39,657 nucleotides of DNA from Acidobacteriota bacterium (GTDB taxonomy: Bacteria > Acidobacteriota > Blastocatellia > RBC074), in the NCBI GenBank assembly GCA_016789605.1, contig JAEUQO010000216.1, positions 1 to 39,657 on the forward strand, read 5' to 3'. Position numbers and translations under genes: made by a program. Below are positions 1 to 8,858 of the stretch, one piece after another. The first letter of the stretch is position 1. The number at the start of each line of letters is the position of its first letter. The notes beneath the pieces are model-generated. The model worked only from the letters and a program-made list of their open reading frames with translations. It had not been told where the DNA came from and made no database searches.

Positions 1-1023
1 TCGAAACAATGGGTGTATCGCCAATACGACCACATGGTGCGCACCAATTCGGTTGTGCTGCCCGGGTCTGATGCCGCTGTCATTCGCGTCAAAGAGACGC
101 GCCGCAATCTGGCGATGTCGTTGGATTGCAACGGACGCTACGGTCATTTGGATCCGCGCGCAGGTGCGAAACTGGCCGTCGCCGAAGCGGCGCGCAACGT
201 TGTATGCAGTGGCGCGCGTCCGCTGGCCGTGACCAACTGCCTGAACTTTGCCAGCCCCGAACGCCCGGAAGTGATGTGGGCTTTCAGCGAAACCATCGAA
301 GGCATGGCGGAAGCCTGCACAACATTTGGCACGCCGGTCACTGGCGGCAACGTCAGTTTCTATAACGAAACCGAAGGACGCGGCATTTATCCTACGCCCG
401 TCATCGGCATGCTGGGCGTGATCGAAGACGCCAAGCACACCACCACACAATGGTTCAAAGAAGCTGGCGATGTCGTGCTGTTGTTGGGCGATACGCGCAA
501 CGATCTGGGCGCAAGTGAATTGCTTTCCGCTTTGACAGGCGAATCAGCAGGCGCAGTGCCACAAATGAATCTGGCGCGTGAAAAATCGGTGCAGGATGTT
601 TGTTTGCACGCCATTCAGAAAGGCTGGGTGCAATCGGCGCACGATTGTGCAGATGGCGGGTTGGCAGTCGCGCTGGCAGAAAGCTGTTTTTCCAGCTATC
701 GCCGCGCAGCGCTAGGCGCGCAGGTCAATCTGGACGAACACGCGCAAAGCAGCGGGCTGACGGAAAAAGCGGTGCTGCTGTTCGCCGAATCACCGTCGCG
801 CATTATCTTGAGCGTCAAACCGGAAAATGTTTCCGCCGTGCAAGCATTGGCGCAGGCGGCGGGCGTGCCCTGCTCTGTGCTAGGTACGGTTGGCGGAGAT
901 CAATTACAAATCACATCTGGCGGCGAAACGCTGTTGGCAGCCCCTGTCGCAGCACTTGAGAACACCTGGCACAATTGCCTGTCAACGCATCTGGATCGTC
1001 CGTCGCAATTTGCGGGCGAATAA
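1..1023 (+). CDS. purL: Phosphoribosylformylglycinamidine synthase II, C-terminal part (5' end off window)
   Basis: PurL converts FGAR, glutamine and ATP to FGAM in the fourth step of de novo purine synthesis. The frame is open from base 1 and begins S-K-Q-W-V-Y-R-Q-Y-D-H-M-V, a conserved internal segment of PurL, so the gene is cut by the window edge and the GTG at 13 is not its start. About 340 residues remain. They include the AIRS/PurL-fold segment G-T-P-V-T-G-G-N-V-S-F-Y-N-E near residues 111-124, and AHDCADGGLAVALAES, the usual C-terminal domain signature. The gene ends 26 bp before the convergent hslO stop codon, and no hairpin terminator is visible between them. The family call is secure. 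Whether this is the small (PurS/PurQ-dependent) or large PurL form cannot be seen, although the ending without a glutaminase domain fits the small form. Confidence 0.95.
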   Translation, partial: SKQWVYRQYDHMVRTNSVVLPGSDAAVIRVKETRRNLAMSLDCNGRYGHLDPRAGAKLAVAEAARNVVCSGARPLAVTNCLNFASPERPEVMWAFSETIEGMAEACTTFGTPVTGGNVSFYNETEGRGIYPTPVIGMLGVIEDAKHTTTQWFKEAGDVVLLLGDTRNDLGASELLSALTGESAGAVPQMNLAREKSVQDVCLHAIQKGWVQSAHDCADGGLAVALAESCFSSYRRAALGAQVNLDEHAQSSGLTEKAVLLFAESPSRIILSVKPENVSAVQALAQAAGVPCSVLGTVGGDQLQITSGGETLLAAPVAALENTWHNCLSTHLDRPSQFAGE

Positions 1024-1049
1024 GTTCAGGCAGCGCTACTATCAGCGCA

Positions 1050-1964
1050 TCACATCAAAACCGGTGACGACGGTGACAGAATATTTCGCAACGCTTCATC
1101 GTCCAGGTAATAAACAGCGTTGCAAAAATGACAGGTCAGCTCTGCGCCATTGTCTTTGGCCAACATGTCGCTGACTTCTTCTTCGCCCAGCGCTGTCACC
1201 AAACTGACCGCACGCTCATACGAGCACTTGCAGCGAAATTCGATGGAGTGTGATTCCAGCACTGTGACGGGAATCGTGCCCATCACTTGCTGCAACATCG
1301 TTTCCGCATCTGCGCCGCTGCGCAGCATATCCGTCACGCTGGGCGCCTGCCGAATGGCTGTTTCCAGCGCTGCAACCGTCTCTTCATCACAACCCGGCAT
1401 CACCTGAATCAGATAGCCGCCCGCGTTGGTCACTTTCTCCTGCTCCCCTTCGACAAACACGCCGAGCGAGCACGCCGAATTTACCTGTTCCGACACGCTC
1501 AGGTAATGCGTGAAATCTTCGGCAATCTCGCCTGACACAATCGGCACCGATCCGATGTACGGTTCTTTTGCCAAGCCGATCTCCACGCCGACTTCGCGAA
1601 TGACGTGCAACATGCCATTTCCCACAACTCCACGCACATCCAGTTTGCCAATGGCGTTGGGCGGTATGTGCGCCGCCGGATTTTTGACATAGCCGCGCAC
1701 CTGACCGTGCGCGTTGGCTTCGGCGACGATGCCGCCGATCAATCCGTCGCAATCAATGCGCACCGTGATGTATTCCAGGTCTTTGAATGTGCGTCCCAGC
1801 AACATTGCGCCCGTCAGCGTGCGCCCCAATGCCGCCGAAGCTGTCGGCGCAGTCGCGTGACGGCCACAGGCTTCGGCCACCAGCCTGGTCGTCACCGCCG
1901 CCAACAAACGAATGGTCGAATCAGCCGCCGTTGCCTGAATCAAATGATCTTCGCGTTCTTGCAC
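1050..1964 (-). CDS. hslO: Hsp33 redox-regulated chaperonin
   Basis: Hsp33 is a cytosolic holdase activated by oxidation. Reduced protein binds zinc through four C-terminal cysteines and is inactive; disulfide formation exposes the client-binding surface. The 304-residue product has the family's usual length. It shows the N-terminal chaperone domain with the A-A-L-G-R-T-L-T-G-A-M-L-L-G segment (residues 44-57). The zinc/redox switch is C245-x-C247 and C278-x2-C281, so all four ligands are present. The start is GTG at 1964, supported by AGGAG seven bases upstream. It lies 24 bp downstream of the glycosyltransferase gene on the same strand, so the two may be co-transcribed. It is convergent with purL. 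Confidence 0.95.
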   Translation of the reverse strand: MQEREDHLIQATAADSTIRLLAAVTTRLVAEACGRHATAPTASAALGRTLTGAMLLGRTFKDLEYITVRIDCDGLIGGIVAEANAHGQVRGYVKNPAAHIPPNAIGKLDVRGVVGNGMLHVIREVGVEIGLAKEPYIGSVPIVSGEIAEDFTHYLSVSEQVNSACSLGVFVEGEQEKVTNAGGYLIQVMPGCDEETVAALETAIRQAPSVTDMLRSGADAETMLQQVMGTIPVTVLESHSIEFRCKCSYERAVSLVTALGEEEVSDMLAKDNGAELTCHFCNAVYYLDDEALRNILSPSSPVLM

Positions 1965-1988
1965 TACTTCACTCCTCAGAACTGGCGC

Positions 1989-3740
1989 TCAGGATTTGCG
2001 CCGTACGCGTAACAACACCCAGTCGCATCCCGGCGAACAGCGCGCATTGAAATTTTGTTCGCCCAATTGCTCTGTCTGCAATTGCGGATTTTCAGTCAGC
2101 GCATCACTCCACCGTTTAGGAGAGATCACCAGCAAACTCTGGCTGCGGCTGGCCTGCGCCAGCAAACCGACTTCCTGTGCGGAAGTCAGCGCCACCAATT
2201 CAGACTTGGTATCGCGCAACGGCAACCCCGTCGCATAAAAATTGATGCCGTGATCCTGGTTCACATAAAACACCAGCCGTTCACCGGGCAACGCAACCTG
2301 TACCGCCGTCAGCGACAACTCGCGCAGCGATTCGCGTCGCCCCAGTCCCGGAAACACCAGATGCGCAGCCGCAATCACAATCACCAGCGCCGTAAACGGC
2401 AAAACCAACACAGCAGCGCGTCCACCACGCAACATCAGCACCAGCAAATAAATCACAGCGACTGCGATGGCGATGCCTGCCATCGTCCAGGCGGCATTTT
2501 GAGCTAACCCCAGCTCCCGTTGCCCAACAATGCCTGCGGCTGCGCCTACGGCCAACATGAAAACACCCGTCACTGCCGCGACCAAGCGCGCCTGTTGCGG
2601 TGGTGTGGAATCTTCCCACCAGCGCACCAACTCCAACCCGATGAGCAAAGCCAGCGCGGGGAAAATCGGCAAGATATAACCGGGCAATTTCGAACCGGAA
2701 AACGAAAAGAACAACACCGGCACCAGCAGCCACAACCACAAAAACACACGCCAGCGATCTGCCAGTGTAGCGCGCCAATCCCGCGCCGCACGCCAGACGC
2801 TATGCACCAGATAAAACGACCACGGGAAGCTGCCTGCAAACGCAACCAGCGGGAAGAAATAGAACGGCTGTGGATGACGGAATTTGTTGCTCAAGTATCG
2901 CTGAAAGTGATGCGCGATGAAAAAGTCGTTGATAAACTCGCGCCCGTGTCGCGCCAGCATCGGCCCATACCAAATTGCCGCCGTCGCGAAAAATAACACT
3001 GCGCCAAGCAAAAGCAATTTCGGACGCCACAACAATTGCCAGCTTGCCCGCCAGGATCGCGTCAGCAACAAATACGGCGCAATGATTGCGGCAGGCAACA
3101 CAATGCCAACCAGCCCTTTTGCCAACACTGCCAGTCCAAGCGCAAAACAGAACACCCACCAATAAACGTGGCGCAGGTTTGGCCTAGCAGCCGCATTCGC
3201 CGCCCATGTTTCGCTCATTGTTAAAGACGAATCCCAGAGATAAAAGCTGAGCAGCGCCAACGACAGCGCGACAGACAGCGGCAGATCAAACGTTGCGCCG
3301 CGTGCGAACCCCGGCCACATGCCGCAAGTGACCAACACGGCGGCGCTCAGATAAGCGTAACGCGCGCCGCGCACTTGCCGGGCAAACCAATACAGCAGCA
3401 ACACACCGACGCTGGCAAACAGCGCAATGCCAAAGCGCGCGCCAAATTCCGACACGCCAAACAGGCGAAAGCCGATGGCCGACAACCAATATGTCAGCGC
3501 CGGTTTTTCAAACCAGTGAATGCCGCCCAGGCGGGGCGTAATCCAATCGCCGCTTTCAAACATTTCGCGTGCGACTTCGGCATAGCGCGGTTCGTCAGGC
3601 CCGACGAGCGGCAATCTGCCAAGCCCATAGAAAAAGACGATGGCACACAGCGCAAGCAACGCAAAAAGGTAAAGACGGGCTGTCTGTGCTGGAGTTTCTG
3701 TTCGCGGAAGCAGGTAGGTTTGCACGATTCGAGTTTGCAA
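1989..3740 (-). CDS. ArnT/PMT-type (GT39/GT83) membrane glycosyltransferase
   Basis: This is a 583-residue multi-spanning inner-membrane glycosyltransferase of the protein-mannosyltransferase/ArnT superfamily, which moves sugar from a polyprenyl-phosphate donor to a lipid or protein at the periplasmic face. After the first membrane segment (about residues 23-42) comes the diagnostic first extracytoplasmic loop: G-P-D-E-P-R-Y-A-E-V-A-R-E at 47-59, with D49/E50 as the expected catalytic acidic pair, then W-F-E-K-P-A-L-T-Y-W-L at 76-86. About a dozen hydrophobic segments follow, then a soluble C-terminal region of about 130 residues. The TTG start at 3740 is uncertain: no clear Shine-Dalgarno is seen, and a start a few codons inside is possible. 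The acceptor cannot be read from sequence; lipid A modification is only one possibility. It is divergent from the dehydrogenase gene. Confidence 0.85.
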   Translation of the reverse strand: MQTRIVQTYLLPRTETPAQTARLYLFALLALCAIVFFYGLGRLPLVGPDEPRYAEVAREMFESGDWITPRLGGIHWFEKPALTYWLSAIGFRLFGVSEFGARFGIALFASVGVLLLYWFARQVRGARYAYLSAAVLVTCGMWPGFARGATFDLPLSVALSLALLSFYLWDSSLTMSETWAANAAARPNLRHVYWWVFCFALGLAVLAKGLVGIVLPAAIIAPYLLLTRSWRASWQLLWRPKLLLLGAVLFFATAAIWYGPMLARHGREFINDFFIAHHFQRYLSNKFRHPQPFYFFPLVAFAGSFPWSFYLVHSVWRAARDWRATLADRWRVFLWLWLLVPVLFFSFSGSKLPGYILPIFPALALLIGLELVRWWEDSTPPQQARLVAAVTGVFMLAVGAAAGIVGQRELGLAQNAAWTMAGIAIAVAVIYLLVLMLRGGRAAVLVLPFTALVIVIAAAHLVFPGLGRRESLRELSLTAVQVALPGERLVFYVNQDHGINFYATGLPLRDTKSELVALTSAQEVGLLAQASRSQSLLVISPKRWSDALTENPQLQTEQLGEQNFNARCSPGCDWVLLRVRRKS

Positions 3741-3763
3741 TTCGCGGATTCAAGTTTACATTT
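3726..3763. repeat. Imperfect 17-bp tandem direct repeat, 21-bp period
   Basis: GATTCGAGTTTGCAATT (3726-3742) recurs as GATTCAAGTTTACATTT (3747-3763), matching at 14 of 17 positions. It overlaps the proposed start of the glycosyltransferase gene and lies in the short divergent region before the dehydrogenase. It could be an operator or slipped-strand noise; nothing in the sequence decides. Confidence 0.5.
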
Positions 3764-3826
3764 GAGGCGCAAGAGTATCATCCAACACCATCAACGCGAA
3801 AGTATTCGCCGGAAAGCATAAAAACT

Positions 3827-4798
3827 ATGTCGGAAAAATTGCGTACCGCCGTCATCGGCGTAGGTCATCTGGGAAAAGAACACGCTCGCATTTATCACAG
3901 TTTGGAAAGCGCTGAACTGGTGGCGGTTTGCGACACCAACGAAACGCAAGGCCGCGCCATTGCCGAACGCTTTGGCGTTCGCTATGTGCCGGATTTTCGC
4001 GACTTGCTGGGCGAAGTCGCCGCCGTCAGCGTCGCCACGCCCACCGTCGCCCATCACGAAGTCACCTGTGCCTGTCTGGAAGCAGGCGTCAGCGTACTGG
4101 TCGAAAAGCCGATCGCGCACACACTGGCCGAAGCCGATGCGATGATCGCGCTGGCTGAACGTCAGGAATTGGTGTTGCAGGTCGGACACATTGAACGCTT
4201 CAATCCGGCCTTTCGCGCCTTGCAGCAGGAAATTCGCCGCCCGTTGTTTTTCGAAGCGCACCGTATGGGGATTTTCTCTCCGCGCTCGCTGGATATTGAT
4301 GTCGTGATGGATTTGATGGTGCACGAGCTGGACATCATCGCCACGCTGGTCAATAGCGAAGTGGTCAAACTGGAAGCAGTCGGAATTCCCATTTTGACGC
4401 CCAAAGTAGACCTGGCCAATGCCCGACTGGAATTTGCCAACGGCTGTATCGCCAACATCACAGCCAGCCGCGTTTCTGGCGAACGCTTGCGCAAACTGCG
4501 CGTCTTTCAACCGCACGAATATTATTCGCTCGATTACGCGGAACAGCAGGTGGTGATGTGCAAGCTGTTGCCGCCCAAGAGCACTGGCATCTTGCCGGAA
4601 ATTTCTGCCGGTGGGTTGGAAATCACCAAACGCGAACCGCTATTGGCTGAAATCGAAGCCTTTGTCAGCGCAGTGCAAGACCGTACGACGCCACCGGTCA
4701 CCGGTGCGGAAGGCCGACGTGCATTGGCTCTGGCGCTGGAAGTCCTCGACAAAATCAAAGACCACTCCGTACGCGCAGGCGTTGGCTTGCACTTTTGA
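3827..4798 (+). CDS. Gfo/Idh/MocA family NAD(P)-dependent dehydrogenase
   Basis: This 323-residue cytosolic oxidoreductase has an N-terminal Rossmann fold (G-V-G-H-L-G at 11-16) and the family signature V-E-K-P-I-A at 92-97, whose lysine is catalytic in the family. The G-H-I-E-R-F-N-P-A-F segment (120-129) and the D162-x3-H166 pair in M-D-L-M-V-H-E-L-D match the subgroup that works on nucleotide-sugars. That subgroup often sits in lipid A or O-antigen loci, and the UDP-GlcNAc 3-dehydrogenase GnnA is one characterised relative. Substrate is inference. The open frame extends upstream, but homology to the family begins at ATG 3827, which is weakly supported by a GGAAAG ending eleven bases upstream. 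The gene is closed by a strong terminator and faces ftsZ. Confidence 0.85.
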   Translation: MSEKLRTAVIGVGHLGKEHARIYHSLESAELVAVCDTNETQGRAIAERFGVRYVPDFRDLLGEVAAVSVATPTVAHHEVTCACLEAGVSVLVEKPIAHTLAEADAMIALAERQELVLQVGHIERFNPAFRALQQEIRRPLFFEAHRMGIFSPRSLDIDVVMDLMVHELDIIATLVNSEVVKLEAVGIPILTPKVDLANARLEFANGCIANITASRVSGERLRKLRVFQPHEYYSLDYAEQQVVMCKLLPPKSTGILPEISAGGLEITKREPLLAEIEAFVSAVQDRTTPPVTGAEGRRALALALEVLDKIKDHSVRAGVGLHF

Positions 4799-4879
4799 GC
4801 GTCAAAATGGGAAACGGGAAACGCTGAGCAGACAGGAAAACAACGCTCAGCAAAAGTAATTTGGCAGGAATAAAACACA

Positions 4880-4921
4880 GAGGTAAGAGGCGTGGGGAAA
4901 AGCCTCTTGCCTCGTTTTTTT
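4880..4921 (+). terminator. Intrinsic terminator of the dehydrogenase gene
   Basis: A 12-bp stem, GAGGTAAGAGGC (4880-4891) with GCCTCTTGCCTC (4902-4913), contains one G-U pair, has a 10-nt loop and is followed by seven T. It lies 81 bp after the dehydrogenase stop and ends just before the convergent ftsZ stop, so it may also slow transcription from the ftsZ side. The minus-strand T-run is interrupted. Confidence 0.85.
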
Positions 4922-4927
4922 GGTTCG

Positions 4928-6055
4928 TTAGTCGGCCTTCTTGCGCATGAACGTCGGCACATCAATGTCATCAGCATTGAATGTCGGCGCGGTCGGCGTC
5001 GTACGCGGACCAGCGTTGCCGGCCACAGGCGTCGGGCGCATCGGCAGCGTATGCACCTTCTCTTGTTTTTGCCGCTCAAACCCCGTGGCAATAACCGTGA
5101 TCTTCATCTCGTTTTGCATGCGCTCGTCGGTCACTGTGCCAAAAATGATGTTGGCATCGGGATCGGCCGCATCGTGAATCACACGCATTGCATCATCCAC
5201 TTCAAACAACGTCAGGTCGTTGCCGCCAGTGATATTGACGAGCACGCCTTTCGCGCCGTTGATAGAAGCTTCTTCGAGCAACGGGCTGGAGATCGCGCGT
5301 TGGGTGGCATCCATCGCCTTGGTTTCTCCCACACCGTGTCCGGTGCCCATCAAAGCAATGCCCATGCCCTTCATAATCGCACGCACGTCGGCAAAGTCTA
5401 CGTTGATGAAACCAGGGGTTGTGATCAGATCAGAAATACCTTGCACGGCCTGACGCAAAACATCGTCGGCAATTTTGAACGCATCGCCCAACGACGTGCT
5501 GCGATCGGCAGCTTGCAACAACCGCTCGTTCGGAATGGTAATCAGCGTGTCCACCACCGAACGCAACTCTTCCAATCCTGAATCGGCCTGACGCAACCGA
5601 TGGCGACCTTCAAAGGGAAACGGCTTGGTAACGACCGCGACGGTCAGCGCATCCAGTTCCGCCGCCAGCGAAGCGATAATCGGCGCGGCCCCGGTGCCGG
5701 TTCCGCCGCCCAAGCCGACGGTCACAAACACCATGTCTGCGCCTTCTAACGCTTCAATGATTTTTTCGGTATCTTCGAGCGCAGCGTCACGACCGATTTC
5801 GGGGTTGGCGCCCGCTCCCAACCCTTTGGTCAATTTGGCGCCAATCTGGAGTTTGACCGACGCATGCGAACGTTTGAGCGCTTGCAAATCGGTGTTGGCC
5901 ACCAGGAACTCCACACCTTCGATGCGCGCGTCAATCATGTGATTCACGGCATTGCCGCCGCCGCCGCCCACGCCAATCACCTTGATGCGTGCGCCTGCGC
6001 TCGGTGGTTCATCACCAAAGGTATAGTTCAGTTCCATACGATCATCTAAAGACAT
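4928..6055 (-). CDS. ftsZ: Cell division GTPase FtsZ
   Basis: FtsZ is the tubulin homologue that polymerises with GTP into the cytokinetic ring. The 375-residue product has the N-terminal G-V-G-G-G-G-G-N segment (28-35) and the tubulin GTP signature G-G-G-T-G-T-G (116-122). The T7 synergy loop N-V-D-F-A-D-V-R (218-225) completes the GTPase site of the neighbouring subunit. A short linker of about 40 residues follows, and the conserved C-terminal peptide [12 protein letters not shown] is the docking site for FtsA. The start is ATG 6055, preceded by AGGAGG at a spacing of six. It is the last gene of the dcw cluster but is separated from ftsA by 424 bp, so a private promoter is likely. Confidence 0.98.
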   Translation of the reverse strand: MSLDDRMELNYTFGDEPPSAGARIKVIGVGGGGGNAVNHMIDARIEGVEFLVANTDLQALKRSHASVKLQIGAKLTKGLGAGANPEIGRDAALEDTEKIIEALEGADMVFVTVGLGGGTGTGAAPIIASLAAELDALTVAVVTKPFPFEGRHRLRQADSGLEELRSVVDTLITIPNERLLQAADRSTSLGDAFKIADDVLRQAVQGISDLITTPGFINVDFADVRAIMKGMGIALMGTGHGVGETKAMDATQRAISSPLLEEASINGAKGVLVNITGGNDLTLFEVDDAMRVIHDAADPDANIIFGTVTDERMQNEMKITVIATGFERQKQEKVHTLPMRPTPVAGNAGPRTTPTAPTFNADDIDVPTFMRKKAD

Positions 6056-6479
6056 CCTGCGCCTCCTGTAATTACTGACTGTCTCTGCTCACGACGAAAC
6101 CAGCCGTTGTGGCCAAACCGTGGTGAGAACCAGCGTGAAGCGGGCCGAGGCCAGCAGAGACAACTTCCGCGATGAGGATCAGCGGATAAGCAAGATTCCG
6201 TATCAACGAATGATCATTGCGCTTTCTTGCCAGCGCCTGCACCACTCATAACGACTGAATTCTGATCTGTGACACAGACCTTTCAGCCAGCTCACGGGCG
6301 ATGCATTTCGCATTCATCTATGAACAACTACAGAATGTGATTCTCATTCCCAACCGACCCAGCATCTGGTAGCTGATGACAGCGGATTTTAGCATAAGAC
6401 TTTCAACCGCTGACAGCGAATCAAGGCAAACTCGCAGCAAAATGCTTGAAAAATCGCCCGCTGCCGCCTGCGTTACAGG
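6056..6479 (-). promoter_or_regulatory. Long non-coding gap upstream of ftsZ
   Basis: No credible gene lies here. It contains the ftsZ Shine-Dalgarno (CCTCCT on the plus strand at 6062-6067). On the minus strand an extended -10-like TGCTAAAAT lies at 6394-6386 with no good -35. A GAATG-N7-CATTC inverted repeat lies at 6333-6349. In an otherwise compact operon this spacing suggests ftsZ-specific transcription or a regulated leader of about 330 nt; that is inference. Confidence 0.4.
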
Positions 6480-7742
6480 TCAGCGTTTGATGCCGAAGAA
6501 CGATTTGACCTTGTCTTTTAGCGGATTGGCCGGGGGACGACGTTGTTGTTGTCGGCTGGCGACACCACTCACCAACCCCAATTCACAACGCAAGCCATAC
6601 AACGCCAAGCCAATTGCCGCTGAATATGCCGGTTGCATATCTTCGTCAATCAAGCCGTTGAAATCGCCGGGCGCGCCAATGCGCACAGGCGCGTTAAACA
6701 CTTGCTCGGCGACTTCGACGATGCCATTGAGCAATGAGCCACCGCCGGTCAACACAATGCCGCTCGACAACTGCCGGTCAAATCCGGCCTGCTTAATTTC
6801 TTCCTGCACGTGCGCCAGAATTTCTTCCGCGCGCGGTTCGAGAATGTCACACAAAATCTGACGTGAAACTGCACGCGGCGCACGTCCGCCCACGCTGGGA
6901 ACTTCGATCAACTCGGCAGCTTCTTCCGGCGTCAGCAACATGCGAAAGGCACAGCCTTCTTCGCGTTTGATGCGTTCGGCTTCGGGAATCGGCGTGCGCA
7001 AGCCCACGGCAATGTCGTTGGTGAAATGCGTGCCGCCCACCGGAAACACCGACGTATGCCAAACAGAGCCGCGCTGATAAATCGCCAGCGTTGTCGTTTC
7101 GCCGCCGATGTTGACCACGGCAGCGCCGTATTCGCGGTCTTCGTCGCTCAAAATCGCTTCTGCCGCCGCCAAACCAGAAAGGTAAACACCAGCGACATTG
7201 AAACCTGCGCGCTGCACGCTGGAAACCACGTTCTGTTTCGCTGCCACGGGCGAAGTCACGATATGCACAGAAACCGACAGACGCGAACTGATCATGCCGA
7301 GCGGGTCTTCGATGCCGTCCTGATCATCCACCTTGTATTCCTGCGGCAGGACTTCGGCGATTTCGCGTCCTTGGGGAATGGAAACCGCCTTGGCCGCGCC
7401 GATGACGCGGTTGATGTCGTCGCGCGTGATTTCCTGGTGGCGTCCCGGAATGGCGATCATGCCATCGCTGTTTTGTCCTTTGATGTGTGCTCCGCCCAGG
7501 CCGACATACACATCATCAACGTGCAACCCTGACATCAGTTCCGCAGCTTCGATGGCGCGCCGGATGGATTCCACCGTCAAATCCGGTTTGCTGATCACGC
7601 CCTTGCGCAAGCCTTTCGACTCGGCTTCACCAACGCCGACGATCTCCAGCTCGCCGTCAATCATTTCGGCGATCACTACGCGCACGGTCGTCGTGCCGAT
7701 GTCGAGCCCTACAATCGCGGAATTGGGATTCTGTTTAGCCAT
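6480..7742 (-). CDS. ftsA: Cell division protein FtsA
   Basis: FtsA is an actin-like ATPase that tethers FtsZ filaments to the membrane and recruits later divisome proteins. The 420-residue product starts with the phosphate-1 loop [10 protein letters not shown] (10-19). It has the SHS2/1C region after about residue 90 and the phosphate-2 segment [11 protein letters not shown], followed by the adenosine motif L-T-G-G-G-S. A variable Arg/Gln/Pro-rich linker leads to a C-terminal amphipathic helix ([13 protein letters not shown]), the expected membrane-targeting sequence. The ATG at 7742 has AGGTGA just upstream. It is 16 bp after ftsQ, consistent with co-transcription. Confidence 0.97.
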   Translation of the reverse strand: MAKQNPNSAIVGLDIGTTTVRVVIAEMIDGELEIVGVGEAESKGLRKGVISKPDLTVESIRRAIEAAELMSGLHVDDVYVGLGGAHIKGQNSDGMIAIPGRHQEITRDDINRVIGAAKAVSIPQGREIAEVLPQEYKVDDQDGIEDPLGMISSRLSVSVHIVTSPVAAKQNVVSSVQRAGFNVAGVYLSGLAAAEAILSDEDREYGAAVVNIGGETTTLAIYQRGSVWHTSVFPVGGTHFTNDIAVGLRTPIPEAERIKREEGCAFRMLLTPEEAAELIEVPSVGGRAPRAVSRQILCDILEPRAEEILAHVQEEIKQAGFDRQLSSGIVLTGGGSLLNGIVEVAEQVFNAPVRIGAPGDFNGLIDEDMQPAYSAAIGLALYGLRCELGLVSGVASRQQQRRPPANPLKDKVKSFFGIKR

Positions 7743-7758
7743 AACTCACCTCTGTCGT

Positions 7759-8766
7759 TCACTCTGCCAAACCGACAATGACCCGGTTTGGAATGGTGGC
7801 ATTGACATATGCCACTCTGTTACCGCTGAGCAACTTTTCTGCATCAGCAATGCGCAGCACCTGCAGCGCGTCAGCGTCTTTGCGACGCACGGCGTCAAGT
7901 ACATCAAGCGCCGCGTTCAGCCGTACGCGAAAATCTTCCTTGCCAACCATTACCGCCACGCCGGATTCGGCCAGGATCAGCCGAATGCCGCCTGTCTCAT
8001 CAAAAATCACCTCGTCAATGCGCGACGAAAGCGGCGGCGCGCTTTGATCGAGCGCTTCCAGCAACTGTTTGTACAACAACAATCGTTGCCGGTTGGATTC
8101 CTGCGCAGCGGCGTCTGGCGTTTCATTCAAGCCACTGACCAACGGCGGAATTGCGCCGCGAAACATGGAGCGTTTGCCAAACAGCACGCCGTTTTGATCT
8201 ACGCAAACCACATCGCCGTCTTTGCGACGAGCCAGCGTGTAAGGCTCGCGCTCTTTGATCGTCACGCGCAGCATATCAGGCAACAGGCGCGTCACTTCAA
8301 CTTCTTTCACCAGCTCATCCTGCTGCAGCTTTTCGCGGATCAAAGTCAGGTCGGCACGCAAAACACCGTCGGGAGTATTTTCCTTGACGATGCGCTCCAC
8401 TTCTTCGCGCGACAACAGCACGCTGCCTTCCACCGCAACCGCACGCAACGAAAAAAAGCGCGAACGGGAAAAGAGCTGCACTGAAAGCCAGATGCCGGTA
8501 AAGAGCAAGGCCAGCGTAGCAATGGCGCCGCCAATTTTCAGCAACCGCGGCAACGCGCTGCGTTCACGAGCGCCGCCCGCTGGCGAAGCCCCATCACGAA
8601 ACGGCAGCTCTTGCTGCTTGGGAGATTTGCTGCGCGATGTTTTGGGCTTGGGGCCAGCGCTTTGATTGGGAGCACGAGATTTTGGCGTGCGCGCAGGCGG
8701 TCGTTCCACTAACCCGCCGTCTATGGCGGGAGGAAGTTTCCGTGGTGACTTGCCCGGTGCTGCCAT
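7759..8766 (-). CDS. ftsQ: Cell division protein FtsQ
   Basis: FtsQ is a bitopic inner-membrane scaffold that joins FtsB/FtsL to the early divisome. The 335-residue product has an unusually long cytoplasmic segment (about 75 residues) rich in Pro, Lys, Arg and Ser. One membrane helix follows (about 78-98), then a POTRA domain (about 104-175, starting F-F-S-L-R-A-V-A-V-E-G) and a C-terminal FtsQ domain ending in a predicted strand. It lies between murC and ftsA, the classical position. The start at 8766 lacks a strong Shine-Dalgarno. The long basic N-terminus makes it larger than E. coli FtsQ (about 276 residues). Confidence 0.93.
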   Translation of the reverse strand: MAAPGKSPRKLPPAIDGGLVERPPARTPKSRAPNQSAGPKPKTSRSKSPKQQELPFRDGASPAGGARERSALPRLLKIGGAIATLALLFTGIWLSVQLFSRSRFFSLRAVAVEGSVLLSREEVERIVKENTPDGVLRADLTLIREKLQQDELVKEVEVTRLLPDMLRVTIKEREPYTLARRKDGDVVCVDQNGVLFGKRSMFRGAIPPLVSGLNETPDAAAQESNRQRLLLYKQLLEALDQSAPPLSSRIDEVIFDETGGIRLILAESGVAVMVGKEDFRVRLNAALDVLDAVRRKDADALQVLRIADAEKLLSGNRVAYVNATIPNRVIVGLAE

Positions 8767-8858
8767 CGTTACTACCGCTTTCTTGCTGCGTTGTGTTTGC
8801 TGTGCCTGCTTACGTTACTGTTGCCCCACGCGCGACACAGCGTTTTCTGCCCCCAAAA

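Noticed and set aside
6333..6349. GAATG-N7-CATTC as a Fur box upstream of ftsZ
   Set aside because: The match to the Fur consensus is poor and the site is far from any convincing promoter.
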